Under the pieces are notes generated by a model, which was not told the origin of the DNA, searched no databases, and saw nothing but the letters and a program-made list of their open reading frames with translations. The position numbers were made by a program, and so were the translations under genes. Below, piece by piece: positions 44,776 through 53,340 of a stretch of 64,000 nucleotides of DNA. Every line of letters starts with the position of its first letter. The first letter of the stretch is position 1. Source of the stretch: Actinomycetes bacterium (lineage in GTDB: Bacteria; Actinomycetota; Thermoleophilia; RBG-16-64-13); assembly GCA_024637035.1 (NCBI GenBank), contig JAGXFW010000033.1:1-64000 (forward strand), written 5' to 3'.

Positions 44776-46025
44776 GCGACGCACCGACGTCCGACGCGCC
44801 ACTCCACGAAGACGCCTCGGGAGGGCCGGCGCAGGGGGGCGCGGAGCCCGCAAACACACAGTCCTGCATCATCTGCGACAGCACGCTCGACTACCTGGAT
44901 TCGGCGGCCGCGCTCACCTGCACCGTCTGCGGGAGTGAGGGTCGGGGGCACGTCGTCTGCCCGCGGGGACACTACGTGTGCGAAGGCTGTCACGGAGCGA
45001 GCTTCATGGAGCGTCTCCCTGGTCTGCTCGACGCGGCCACCTCGTCCTCCCCGTTCGCGATCGCGGAGGACCTCATCGCCGAGACCGACCTCCCCATGCT
45101 CGGGTGCGAACACGCGCACGTGGCGGCGGGTGCCTTGATGCGGGCCCTGGAGAACGCCGGTGTGGCAGGAGTCACCGCCGCCCACAGGGCTGAAGTGCTG
45201 GAGAGGACGGCCCGCCAGGCGGTGAGCGCGTACTGCGGATTGAGTGGCGTGTGCGGGGTCGTGCCTGCCCTGGGAGCCTGCTACAGCGTGCTCGTGGGCG
45301 GTCAGTGCGGCAAAGGCCCGCAGACCAAGGCGGCCATGACCCTTGTCTCCCGCCTCGCGGCGGCCACGGCCGCCGAGGCACACCCGGGCTGCTGCAAAGC
45401 CTATGTGCGAGTCGGCCTCCGCGAAGCCACAGCCTTCCTGCAAGAGGAGTTGGACATCACCTTCGACGCGGCCGCGCCCGTGATCTGCGCCGACACGGAA
45501 CGCCACCCCCACGGGTGCCGAGGCGCGGAGTGCGCCTGGCACCCCGACCACGAGGAGACGCACATGAACGAACCCGATACGGCCGTGCCCACGGCCGGCG
45601 CGGCGTCGACTCTCGGCGGGACGGGCGGCACCGGACCCGCCGCAAAGGCGCGCTACGACGAGTTCTTCGAGCTCGCCTACGCCGACGGCGTCCTCGATCG
45701 CAAGACGAAGATCCTGGTGGCATTGGGGGCTTCACTGGCATCCGGCTGTGCTCCCTGAACTCAGTATTGCCTCTCGGTCGGGAGGCGACTCGGGGTGACG
45801 GACGAGGAGGTCGACGAGGTGCTCCACGCCGCGATGACCGTTGGAGCCACGCGCATGCAGGTGATGCTCTCGCAGGAGGTCGCGCAGCTCGCTCCGGCGG
45901 AGGGAACACCTTCCACGCCTTCTCCCGCCGCGACGGAAGACCCGCGCCCGAGCGTCGCGGCCGACCGAGCAGGGTCGCCCGGGTTCGCCGCCGCCGAGGT
46001 GGTCGAACAGGCGGGTGGTGGCTGA
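44772..46025 (+). CDS. DUF5714-AhpD (carboxymuconolactone decarboxylase-like) fusion selenoprotein
   Basis: The product has 417 residues if the TGA at 45756 (codon 329) is read as selenocysteine. Residues 30-270 form a Cys-rich DUF5714-type domain (CIICDSTLDYL, CTVCGSEGRGHVVCPRGHYV, CEGCHG, LGCEHAHVAAGALM). Residues 290-385 are AhpD/carboxymuconolactone-like (FELAYADGVLDRKTKILVAL). The redox motif reads SGCAP-U-TQYC, that is CxxU where relatives have CxxC. The frame goes on as LSVGRRLGVTDEEVDEVLHA, the normal AhpD continuation, which proves the TGA is internal. A SECIS-like hairpin follows. An ATG at 45564 with GAGGAG upstream could also start the AhpD part alone. Confidence 0.85.
45767..45788 (+). 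promoter_or_regulatory. Putative bacterial SECIS hairpin of the AhpD selenoprotein
   Basis: TTGCCTCTC pairs with GGGAGGCGA over nine positions (two G-U) around a GGTC loop. The loop starts 18 bases after the UGA. A GGUC-type apex resembles the well-known fdhF element. Confidence 0.75.
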
Positions 46026-46042
46026 ACAGGTTGAGAACCCGA

Positions 46043-46061
46043 CGACGCCGGTTCGGCGTCG
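46043..46061 (+). terminator. Hairpin between the two selenoprotein genes
   Basis: CGACGCCG pairs with CGGCGTCG around GTT, 18 bases behind the AhpD-type stop. No T-tract follows, so it may be an RNA-stability element rather than a terminator. Confidence 0.4.
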
Positions 46062-46177
46062 CAGACGGTCTCGGATACCACGGCTACCACGGATCGCCCG
46101 CCGCAGCCGGCATCTGGTTCCACGTGAAAGTAGAAGAGCGGCCCGTGGCGGCCGCCGCACAAGAGGAAAGGGGATCC

Positions 46178-46486
46178 ATGGACCAAGCAGACCAAGAAAG
46201 CCCGCACATCGACCTGATCTCCAAGGGTCCCTCGTGAGTGCTCTGCAATCTCGCCGTGAGCGCGATGGAAGACATACAGGAGGAGAGCCCAGGCCTGTTC
46301 ACGTTCTCGGTGGTTGATGCGTCCACCCGAGAGGGCGTGAAGTGCCTGCAAGAACTGCGACCGGAGGCCGGGCGTCAGATTCCCGTGCCCGGCGTGATGA
46401 TGAACGGAGCGATCATTTTCGACCGAATCCCCGACATGGAAGAGTTCGGGGAATGGCTCGAAGGGCAGACGACGCCCGGGGCCTGA
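46178..46486 (+). CDS. Thioredoxin/glutaredoxin-fold selenoprotein with UxxC motif
   Basis: The ATG at 46178 has AAAGGGG upstream. The frame meets a TGA at codon 20 and continues to 46486, giving 102 residues. The active site reads GPS-U-VLCN, a UxxC motif placed between the first strand (HIDLISKG) and the first helix (NLAVSAMEDIQEE). The second strand (FTFSVVDAS) and the cis-Pro region (IPVPGVMMNGAIIF) complete a thioredoxin fold. Without the Sec codon the fold would lack its first strand and active residue. An imperfect SECIS-like stem lies at 46248-46266. It is the third UGA gene in a row and probably acts with the AhpD-type partner. Confidence 0.8.
46248..46266 (+). promoter_or_regulatory. 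Putative bacterial SECIS hairpin of the thioredoxin-like selenoprotein
   Basis: ATC-T-CGC pairs with GCG-C-GAT with one mismatch around CGTGA. The loop starts 18 bases after the UGA. Confidence 0.5.
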
Positions 46487-46497
46487 CTCCCCGTAGC

Positions 46498-46657
46498 AGG
46501 CTGTTGAAGAATGGACGCTTCGCCGCCAGGGCGCGATGGGCGCGTGCGAGACAAGGAGGCAGGAAGCGCTCGTAGCAGCGCTACGTGCGCGACCGAGGAC
46601 GCCGCATCGCGCCGTCCAGTGCATTCTGGCGGCCAAGGCTTCGATCTTCAACAGCCT
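46498..46657. repeat. 160-bp palindromic element (REP/MITE-like)
   Basis: The element has 13-bp perfect terminal inverted repeats, AGGCTGTTGAAGA and TCTTCAACAGCCT. Inside are further matching arms: CCGCCAG/CTGGCGG, GGCGCGATG/CATCGCGCC, and an AGCGCT-CGTAGC-AGCGCT tip. As RNA it folds into one long hairpin. It begins 12 bases after the last selenoprotein stop and may also end transcription. The remaining bases up to the EamA gene show C/T-rich runs only. Confidence 0.8.
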
Positions 46658-46787
46658 TCCTAGGCCGGGCTCGACGCCGCCCCCCACGGCAGGGCCCGGC
46701 CGCCCCGCCTCTTCGCTCCTCCTCTTCGCCCCGCCTCTTCACCCTTCCACGCCCGAGCCCGCGCTCTCCACCACGGCCCGCGGCGGA

Positions 46788-46793
46788 GTATGC
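46788..46793 (+). promoter_or_regulatory. -10 element of the EamA gene
   Basis: TATGCT eight bases before the ATG at 46802 suggests a leaderless mRNA. No clear -35 is seen. Confidence 0.4.
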
Positions 46794-46801
46794 TTGCCGG
46801 C

Positions 46802-47806
46802 ATGATCTCAGATCACGAGAGCGGACCCGGGGACGGGCATACGATGACCAGCGTCGCCTCACCCGCCCGGAACCCGACCGCCCCCGCCTCGACGCGCGCG
46901 TTTCTCGGCCCCCTCGCTCTGCTTGGCGCCTCAGCCTTGTGGGGCGGCATGTATCCCGTGATGAAGCACGCTCTCCTCGAGACCCAGCCGTTCACCCTCA
47001 TCGCGCTCGAGTACTTGGTGTCGATGCTGGTCCTCTTCCCCATCGCGGCACCGCGGCTGCTCCGAACGCCCCCCCGCATCCTGTTGAAGGCGGTGGGCAT
47101 GGGACTCCTGTGGTTCGCGAGTGTGAGCCTGGTGTTCGTCGGCCTTCGCGAGACGAGCCCTGGTCTCTCCGCCTTCATCGTCATCCAGACCGCGGTGGTG
47201 ACCCCGATCCTGGTGGGCCTCTCCGGCGGCGGCTGGTTCGACCGCCGGCTCGGAGGAGCCATCGCCCTCGTTCTGGGAGGCATGGCAGTGATCTTCCTGC
47301 TGGGCCAGGAGGTCGTCTATGCCCCGGCGACGGCTTTGATCGCGCTGGCCGTCGTGCTTCTCGCCGTGCACATGATGGTGCTTGGAAAGCTCACGCACCA
47401 GGCGCCCGCGTCCGTCCTGGTGTGGGTGCAAGTGGCGGTCACCTGCATCGGGGCCGCCGCCATCAGCTTCTTCGCCGAGCAATGGCCCGAGATCCCTTCT
47501 GGACTCGGCACCTGGACACGGGTCGCGATGCTGTACGGAGGTCTCGGTTCGAGCCTGATCGCCGTGCTACTCCAGACCCTGGGTCAACGTATGACGCCCG
47601 TCACGCACGTGGGTATCTTCCTGAGCCTGGAATCGGTGTTCGCTGTTCTGCTTTCGATCGCCCTTGGGGTGGAGTCGATCGGGGCACGGACGGCCGGCGG
47701 GTTCGCGCTGGTGTTCGCTGGCACCGTGCTCGCGCAGACCGGTCTCCGGCGGAAGTCGGCGCCGGCCGAGATCACGGAGCCCGTCGAGTTGCAAGCGCCG
47801 CTCTGA
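46802..47806 (+). CDS. EamA/DMT-family transporter
   Basis: This roughly 334-residue membrane protein has ten hydrophobic segments in two EamA repeats. The first has LALLGASALWGGMYPVMKHA and the second begins near VYAPATALIALAVVLLAVHM, with VGIFLSLESVFAVLLSIALG near the end. DMT carriers export or import small metabolites such as amino acids. The substrate is not predictable. ATG 46802 is used; 46844 is possible. Confidence 0.85.
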   Translation: MISDHESGPGDGHTMTSVASPARNPTAPASTRAFLGPLALLGASALWGGMYPVMKHALLETQPFTLIALEYLVSMLVLFPIAAPRLLRTPPRILLKAVGMGLLWFASVSLVFVGLRETSPGLSAFIVIQTAVVTPILVGLSGGGWFDRRLGGAIALVLGGMAVIFLLGQEVVYAPATALIALAVVLLAVHMMVLGKLTHQAPASVLVWVQVAVTCIGAAAISFFAEQWPEIPSGLGTWTRVAMLYGGLGSSLIAVLLQTLGQRMTPVTHVGIFLSLESVFAVLLSIALGVESIGARTAGGFALVFAGTVLAQTGLRRKSAPAEITEPVELQAPL

Positions 47807-47840
47807 TCATCGGCCGCTCCGAAGATCCGATCGCTCAGGG

Positions 47841-48560
47841 TCAGACCTCCAAGTTGCGCAGGTCCACTCGCTTGATGAGGGCACGAGGGGAGGCGGTAAG
47901 CGCCGCCATCACAGCGTGCACCACGTCCTCAGGCGCCAGCTTCTCCCGTCCCGCGAAATCGGGATGATCGGTCATAGAGGTCTCGACCATGCCCGGGAGG
48001 ACGTCGGTGACCTTGATACCCCGGTGGCGCACCTCCTCGCGCAGGGTGTCGGAGAAGCCCATGACACCGTGCTTCGCTGCCGTGTACGCGCCCGCGCCGA
48101 CCCATGCGTGTTCTCCCGCGCCCGACACGATCTGCACGATGTGCCCGCGCACACCACCCGCGGTAGGCGGCTGGCGCAGCATGACACGCACCGCCTCACG
48201 AGAACACAGGAACACCCCAGTGAGGTTCACGCCCAGTGCGGCCTCCCAGTCGGCGAGTGCGGTCTCCTCGATCGCACCGCGCACGAGCGTGCCCGCGGAA
48301 TTGACGACTATGTCGACGCGACCATGGGTGGCGACCGCAGTTGAGAAGAGCCGAGCGACGGCCACTTCATCGGTGACATCGGTGGGGACAGGCAGGGCGG
48401 GCGGAAGACCCGGGATGAGGCACGCCTCGGCCAGTTCCTCGGCCCCTCGGGCGGCGCCGACGACCGAGGCGCCCTCCATGAGGAAGGCGCGTATGAGCGC
48501 GGCGCCGATACCTCGGCTCGCCCCGGTGACCACCGCCGTCTTGCCCTCTAGGGAACCCAT
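47841..48560 (-). CDS. Short-chain dehydrogenase/reductase at the end of the bza-type operon
   Basis: This 239-residue protein has the Rossmann motif TGASRGIG, NSAGT, the catalytic Ser in IVSGAGEHAW and YTAAK with catalytic Tyr and Lys. The C-terminus is normal length. It starts 65 bases behind the second radical SAM gene on the same strand and is probably the last gene of the riboswitch operon. SDRs are not part of the known bza pathway, so its role there is open; it could also be an unrelated passenger. Confidence 0.88.
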   Translation of the reverse strand: MGSLEGKTAVVTGASRGIGAALIRAFLMEGASVVGAARGAEELAEACLIPGLPPALPVPTDVTDEVAVARLFSTAVATHGRVDIVVNSAGTLVRGAIEETALADWEAALGVNLTGVFLCSREAVRVMLRQPPTAGGVRGHIVQIVSGAGEHAWVGAGAYTAAKHGVMGFSDTLREEVRHRGIKVTDVLPGMVETSMTDHPDFAGREKLAPEDVVHAVMAALTASPRALIKRVDLRNLEV

Positions 48561-48625
48561 GTGTGGCGATGTACCCGTGGGCGCCGGGTTCCAGGCACGT
48601 CGGGCGCGGGAAGCGGAGGCGCCGA

Positions 48626-50206
48626 CTACATCACGGACGCCTGCGTGTACCTGACGACCGACCCACGCACGTCGTCCACCACCGCTTGAGCGACGGACAA
48701 CGCGGGGGCGATGCTGCGGTCCTCGAGCCCGTCCAACAGGTCCCGGAAGACGGCCACGAGACTCGCGTTCAAGTCGCCGAGTGCGGACCGGCGCGGGACC
48801 GAGACGCCGGACCCGGGCGGGTGTGGAGCGGGATCACCAAGCCACACCTCCTGCGGCAAGCCGGCGAAGACGTTGCGGCACGCCTCGGCCATCGTCTCCG
48901 CGAGGAATCCCACCTCGGGGTGCCGGTAGGGAATGGTGCCCTCGTAGGGGTTGTGGGGTGACACGACCAGCCGGCCCTCCGCCTTAGCGGAGCTGAAGGC
49001 TGGCGTGCCGGCGAGCATGATCTGCTGGTGGTAAAGCACGTTTGCGGTGAGGCTGAGACGGTCGAGCAACCCCTCTTCCTCGAGGAACGCCAGGTTCACC
49101 CGCACGTCGGCGAGCGAACTGTCGGGCTCGAACATGATGAAACCCACGTTCGGCTCGATGCCGTGCGAACGGAGGATGTGGAGCGCGCGCCGGTTCTGTT
49201 CGACTGTCGTGTGCTTGTTCAGCCGGGCCAGCGTGGCGTCGGACCCGCTCTCGAGGCCGATGAGGATCTCGTCGAAGCCGGCCTTCACCAAGGCCTCCAC
49301 CACCTCGTCGTCGATATCGTTCACCCGGCCCTCGATGCCGAAGCGCACCTCGAGGCGCTCTTCGATCAGCCGGGCCAATCGGAGCACGCGCGCCCTCCCC
49401 CGACCCCTAGGCCCGAAGAAACTCGGATCGACGAAGTAGAAGCGACGCTTGTGCGGGTGCTCCTCGAGCACTGAGGTCATCTCTGCCACCACGCTCTCGG
49501 GCGAACGTGGTCGCCAGTGCGAGCCTCCGCCGTAGAACGGGTTGATAGTGCAGAAGGTGCACGACCCGTAGCAGCCCCGACTCGCCGCCACGTTGACCTC
49601 ACGCAGCGAGAGCATCTCGGGTGTGCGGACGGGCGGGGAAAGGGAGTCCAGGTCGTCGACCAACGGCCGCGGAGGCGCGGCGACCACTCGCCCTCCGATC
49701 CTGGCCGCCGTGCCGGCGACGCCGGCCAACGCCTCCGCCGGCGAACCCCCGCGCCGGCCCCGGCCCCGCCCGACCAGCGCGGCCACGGCCTCCACCACAG
49801 TCACCTCGGGCTCCCCCACGACGACGCCGGCGACACCGGGAAAGCTCGTGAGCAGGTGGTGATAGGCGAAGGTGGGATAGAACCCGTACAACAACGAGGG
49901 CACGCCTCCCGCGGCGGCGGAGACCTTGTCGAGGAGTTCACGGACGTGTGCTCCGTCGGTCCAGTCGTATACCAGGTGCAGCCCGATGAGGTCGGGTGCA
50001 TGCGCGGCCACGCGGGCGGCGATCTCGTCCGTTGCGAGACGGCCGAGATTGCCCTCGACCACGAGTACGTCGTGACCGGCTGCCTGTAGCGCGGCTGCCG
50101 CGTACCCGGTCATCAGACTGCTGGAGAGCGGAGTGTTGGCCACATCGTTCATGTGCACCCAGCTCGACCGGCGTGGGTGTTCGATCAGGGCGATCCGGGC
50201 ACTCAA
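48626..50206 (-). CDS. B12-binding radical SAM enzyme (BzaE-like)
   Basis: This 526-residue protein has an N-terminal cobalamin-binding region (about 1-150, SLMTGYAAAALQAAGHDVLV) and a radical SAM domain with SRGCYGSCTFC (C-x3-C-x2-C) near residue 210, followed by FYFVDPSFFG and EILIGLESGSD. It overlaps the preceding radical SAM gene. In known anaerobic 5,6-dimethylbenzimidazole operons two such enzymes, BzaD and BzaE, methylate the ring. Position suggests BzaE, but assignment between the two is by order only. Confidence 0.8.
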   Translation of the reverse strand: MSARIALIEHPRRSSWVHMNDVANTPLSSSLMTGYAAAALQAAGHDVLVVEGNLGRLATDEIAARVAAHAPDLIGLHLVYDWTDGAHVRELLDKVSAAAGGVPSLLYGFYPTFAYHHLLTSFPGVAGVVVGEPEVTVVEAVAALVGRGRGRRGGSPAEALAGVAGTAARIGGRVVAAPPRPLVDDLDSLSPPVRTPEMLSLREVNVAASRGCYGSCTFCTINPFYGGGSHWRPRSPESVVAEMTSVLEEHPHKRRFYFVDPSFFGPRGRGRARVLRLARLIEERLEVRFGIEGRVNDIDDEVVEALVKAGFDEILIGLESGSDATLARLNKHTTVEQNRRALHILRSHGIEPNVGFIMFEPDSSLADVRVNLAFLEEEGLLDRLSLTANVLYHQQIMLAGTPAFSSAKAEGRLVVSPHNPYEGTIPYRHPEVGFLAETMAEACRNVFAGLPQEVWLGDPAPHPPGSGVSVPRRSALGDLNASLVAVFRDLLDGLEDRSIAPALSVAQAVVDDVRGSVVRYTQASVM

Positions 50207-51714
50207 CAGGAAGCCTCCTCGGTGGGATAACGGGCGCCGGTGCGGCGACTCGCATGCAGATGGTGCCTCTCTTCCAGCTCGTAGCGCAGATGCTGGTAGG
50301 GCGCGGGGTCGTGATAGGTAGGGAACAACAGGTGGTCCTCGGGTTCGAGTGTTCCGGACGCGACGAGCTCCTCGGCAAGAGGTGTGCCCGGGTAGACCCG
50401 TAGGTTGTTGAACACGATGGCCCCGAGGTTCTCGCGGGGATTATGTATGTCGTGCAGGCGGTCGACCAGTTCGTGCGCACCGGCCACCACCTCCGAGTCG
50501 GTGCCGGGCACGTTCGCCATGAAGTGGTACACAGAGAGCGCCTCGGTGCCGGCCGCCGCCCGGGCCGCGCCGAGCACGTCGCCGAGCGTGAGGCCCTTTC
50601 GCAGCCGAGCCAGGGTGCGATCGCAGGTGCCGTCACCCGAGAACTGGAAGGCGGCGCACCCCGCCTTCACCGCAAGCTTCGCGTCGGCCGGAGTCAGGAC
50701 GTCTTCGCGGAAGAAACCGGTCCACCGCACGGGCAGACCCCGATCCACCAAACGTCCGCAGACCTCGCGGAAGTGCCCAGCTGGGTAGTTCAACACCGGG
50801 TCGTTGAAGTGCACCCACTCGGCTCCGGTCTCGCGATGAAGCGCTTCCACCTCGGCCACGATCGTCTCCGGACTCCGGTAGCGCAGGCGGCGCCCTTGAA
50901 GAGCGGGATACACGCAGTACGAACAGCCAAGAGGACAGCCCCGTTTGGTCTCGACCCCTGCCGCCGGCGCGTAGCTGGTGCGTCCCGCATAGGAAGCGGC
51001 GAGCTCCGGGAGCCAGGTGCGCACCGCGTCGAGCGCGACCTCGGGAAGCCACGGCCGGGCCGGACCCTCGATCAGGCGGGTGCCGCGGTCGACGGCGGAG
51101 TCCGCAGCGTCGGCGATGGAGCCCGAGGCGTCGGCGATGGGGCCGGTGTGGGCGGCGCAATCGGCGGAGCCCGTAACATCGGTGGGCCGGGCCTCGCGCA
51201 CCCGGACGATCGTGCCCGGCGTCCCCGCGAGATGAGCCACATCCGCTCGGAGATGCTTTGCCGCCCCGGATGGCCGCGCGCTCCGCTCGAGCCCGGCGAG
51301 GACCTCAGGGAAGGTCGCCTCCCCCTCCAAGAACACACCCACGTCGACCGCGGGATACCGTTCCATGATGGCCCGCGGGAACATGGAGAAGCCCGCGCCT
51401 CCCACCACCAGCGGGACGGACGGGAGCCCCCTCCGTACGACTTCGAGCAGTGCGCCGAAGGCCGGAAGGAAGGAGTGGCGGCGGTTGGCCAGGGGATCGA
51501 TGTTGCGAAGCCCGATCCCCACGACCTGCGGGTCCGATCGCCCCAGCGCCGCCGCAAGCGCCGGGAAGGGGTCGGTCGCCAGGTTGAGGTCGACCAGCTC
51601 CACGTCGTGGCCGTGGGCGCGGGCAGCGGCGGCCACCGCCGCCAACCCGAGGGGAGCCACGATCTCGGCGTGGGGGCCTTCCACCGACGGTGCCTGTATG
51701 AGTAGAACGCGCAC
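50203..51714 (-). CDS. B12-binding radical SAM enzyme (BzaD-like)
   Basis: This 503-residue protein has an N-terminal B12-binding domain (VAPLGLAAVAAAARAHGHDV, GIGLRNID), then an Ala/Asp/Ser-rich linker of about 40 residues (ADASGSIADAADSAVD), and a radical SAM domain with KRGCPLGCSYCVYP (C-x3-C-x2-C) near residue 255. It starts three bases after the methyltransferase gene and overlaps the next gene. The order after cobT and a methyltransferase is that of bzaD in the Eubacterium limosum operon. The variable linker is unusual for the family. Confidence 0.8.
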   Translation of the reverse strand: MRVLLIQAPSVEGPHAEIVAPLGLAAVAAAARAHGHDVELVDLNLATDPFPALAAALGRSDPQVVGIGLRNIDPLANRRHSFLPAFGALLEVVRRGLPSVPLVVGGAGFSMFPRAIMERYPAVDVGVFLEGEATFPEVLAGLERSARPSGAAKHLRADVAHLAGTPGTIVRVREARPTDVTGSADCAAHTGPIADASGSIADAADSAVDRGTRLIEGPARPWLPEVALDAVRTWLPELAASYAGRTSYAPAAGVETKRGCPLGCSYCVYPALQGRRLRYRSPETIVAEVEALHRETGAEWVHFNDPVLNYPAGHFREVCGRLVDRGLPVRWTGFFREDVLTPADAKLAVKAGCAAFQFSGDGTCDRTLARLRKGLTLGDVLGAARAAAGTEALSVYHFMANVPGTDSEVVAGAHELVDRLHDIHNPRENLGAIVFNNLRVYPGTPLAEELVASGTLEPEDHLLFPTYHDPAPYQHLRYELEERHHLHASRRTGARYPTEEASC

Positions 51715-51717
51715 GGC

Positions 51718-53340
51718 TTACCCGACCAACAGCAGCCCGACGTACGTCGCCGGGGAGTCGCGGTCGGGGACGGGTTCGAGGCGCCACCCTACGGCAGCGG
51801 CGGTGGCGTAGACATCCATGCCGCTGGCCTCCATGGAAGGCCGCGCCTCGGCGGGGTGGCGGCAGTGGTCGGGCTCGCAGTCAGAGCACAGACGACACGG
51901 TCCCGCCACGAACGCGAGGGCCCTTGGGGCGCCGCCGAGAAAGGCGGCACGCTCCAAGGTCAACATCCGACGGTGGAACTCAGCGGTCGGAGGCTCACCT
52001 TCCACGAGCAAGGCCTGGGTGTAAGAGGCGAGCACCGTCCGCGTCTCATCCGCCTGGGGGGAACGGGGTGGGCACTGGCCGCCCGAGCCGTAGCCCCCGC
52101 AGCCGAACCTGCACTTCACCTCCACCCACGGGGCGGTGACCACGTGGGCGGGCGAGATGGCGGCGGTCCTGCGGAAACCGAGGTCGCGCGCGGCCCCGTC
52201 CAACATCTCGAGGCGGTCTACACGGAGTGCCGACAGAACCTCGGGCGTACGGGCTGCCGCCATGAGCACGGTGTCCTCTTCGCCGGGCGTGTCGCCCGCT
52301 CCCAAGGGGATGGGGCCGGCGACCACCAAACCCTGCGACTCCAACCGATCCCGCACCCACTGCCACGGATACGTGCGCCCCTGGTAGGTGTTGATCATCA
52401 TGTGCAGGTCGAAGAAGGCGCTCTTGACGGGACCGCGCCCCGCTCCGTCGGTGAAGAAGTCGTGCACCAGGAGGAGGCCTGTATCCGATATGGCGCCCGC
52501 GGCCCGGTCGAGCAGGGGACCGGAGTCCTGATGCGAGTAGGCGTGCACCACGTTCGAAGCCACGACCAGACCCCAACCAGCCCCGCCTTCGGGCGGGGTC
52601 GGGATCGCCTGGTCCAAGAGGTTGCAGGCGGCGAAGCTCAGCCGCCCTGTGAGCGGAGGCCCGGCGACGACTCGCTCGCTCGATTCCTCCCGCGCAAGCT
52701 CCACCACCTCAGGCATGTCCAGCACCACGCCCCGCCACCCCGGGTTGCGTCGAAGAAGCTCGGCGGCGATCGCCCCCGCTCCCCCGCCCAGGTCGACGAG
52801 ATGCCCAGGGGCCAAGACGGTCGTGTCGAGCCGATCGGCAATGAGACGAGCTTTGTGGCGGGCTACATCATCCATGGCACGCAGGTAGTCGCGAACCCGG
52901 GCGCGGTAGGCTGCCTCGTCGTCGTGCGCCGACTGCTCGAGCGGAGAGCCGCCTCGACGCACGGCTTCTCCGAGCCGGGACCACGTGCCGGCGAGCCGGC
53001 GCCTGTATCTGAGAGAGTCGCCCAGATAGCCCGGGGAGCCGCGAAGCAGGTGTCGGCGAGAGACCGTGGCACAGGCCACCAGCACGTCCCCGGTATCCGC
53101 CCGCTCGTGGAGGGTCAGCAGGCCCAAGCTCGCGAGGGCCCGCACGAACCGGCTGCAACCCTCGCGGTCCGCGTCGCACCGCCGGGCAAGTTCGTCCACC
53201 GTGAGCGCATCTTCCCCCAGGGCTTCGAACACACCGAGTTCGAGCGCGGCGAACAAGGCCTCCGAGAGCCAGGCCGCGGTTGCGAGGTCCTCGATATCTT
53301 GCGGGGTCGCGATGCCGCCCTCTTTGGGCCAGAAGCTCAT
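51718..53340 (-). CDS. Methyltransferase fused to a DUF2284 domain (BzaC-like)
   Basis: This 540-residue protein has a winged-helix dimerisation part (1-110), a class I methyltransferase domain of the O-methyltransferase type (LVDLGGGAGAIAAELL, VLDMPEVVELA, LLVHDFF) up to about 355, and a C-terminal DUF2284-like region (365-535). The latter has VEVKCRFGCGGYG, GGQCPPRSP and FVAGPCRLCSDCEPDHCRHP cysteine clusters, which probably hold a metal or Fe-S cluster. BzaC, the methyltransferase of the anaerobic benzimidazole pathway, occupies this place next to cobT. The DUF2284 fusion is not part of the BzaC known to me. It overlaps cobT by ATGA. Confidence 0.8.
   Translation of the reverse strand: MSFWPKEGGIATPQDIEDLATAAWLSEALFAALELGVFEALGEDALTVDELARRCDADREGCSRFVRALASLGLLTLHERADTGDVLVACATVSRRHLLRGSPGYLGDSLRYRRRLAGTWSRLGEAVRRGGSPLEQSAHDDEAAYRARVRDYLRAMDDVARHKARLIADRLDTTVLAPGHLVDLGGGAGAIAAELLRRNPGWRGVVLDMPEVVELAREESSERVVAGPPLTGRLSFAACNLLDQAIPTPPEGGAGWGLVVASNVVHAYSHQDSGPLLDRAAGAISDTGLLLVHDFFTDGAGRGPVKSAFFDLHMMINTYQGRTYPWQWVRDRLESQGLVVAGPIPLGAGDTPGEEDTVLMAAARTPEVLSALRVDRLEMLDGAARDLGFRRTAAISPAHVVTAPWVEVKCRFGCGGYGSGGQCPPRSPQADETRTVLASYTQALLVEGEPPTAEFHRRMLTLERAAFLGGAPRALAFVAGPCRLCSDCEPDHCRHPAEARPSMEASGMDVYATAAAVGWRLEPVPDRDSPATYVGLLLVG

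Noticed and set aside
45759-46025. Separate small gene starting at GTG 45795 behind the AhpD stop
   Set aside because: It is in the same frame as the upstream gene and completes its AhpD domain across one UGA, so one selenoprotein explains both.
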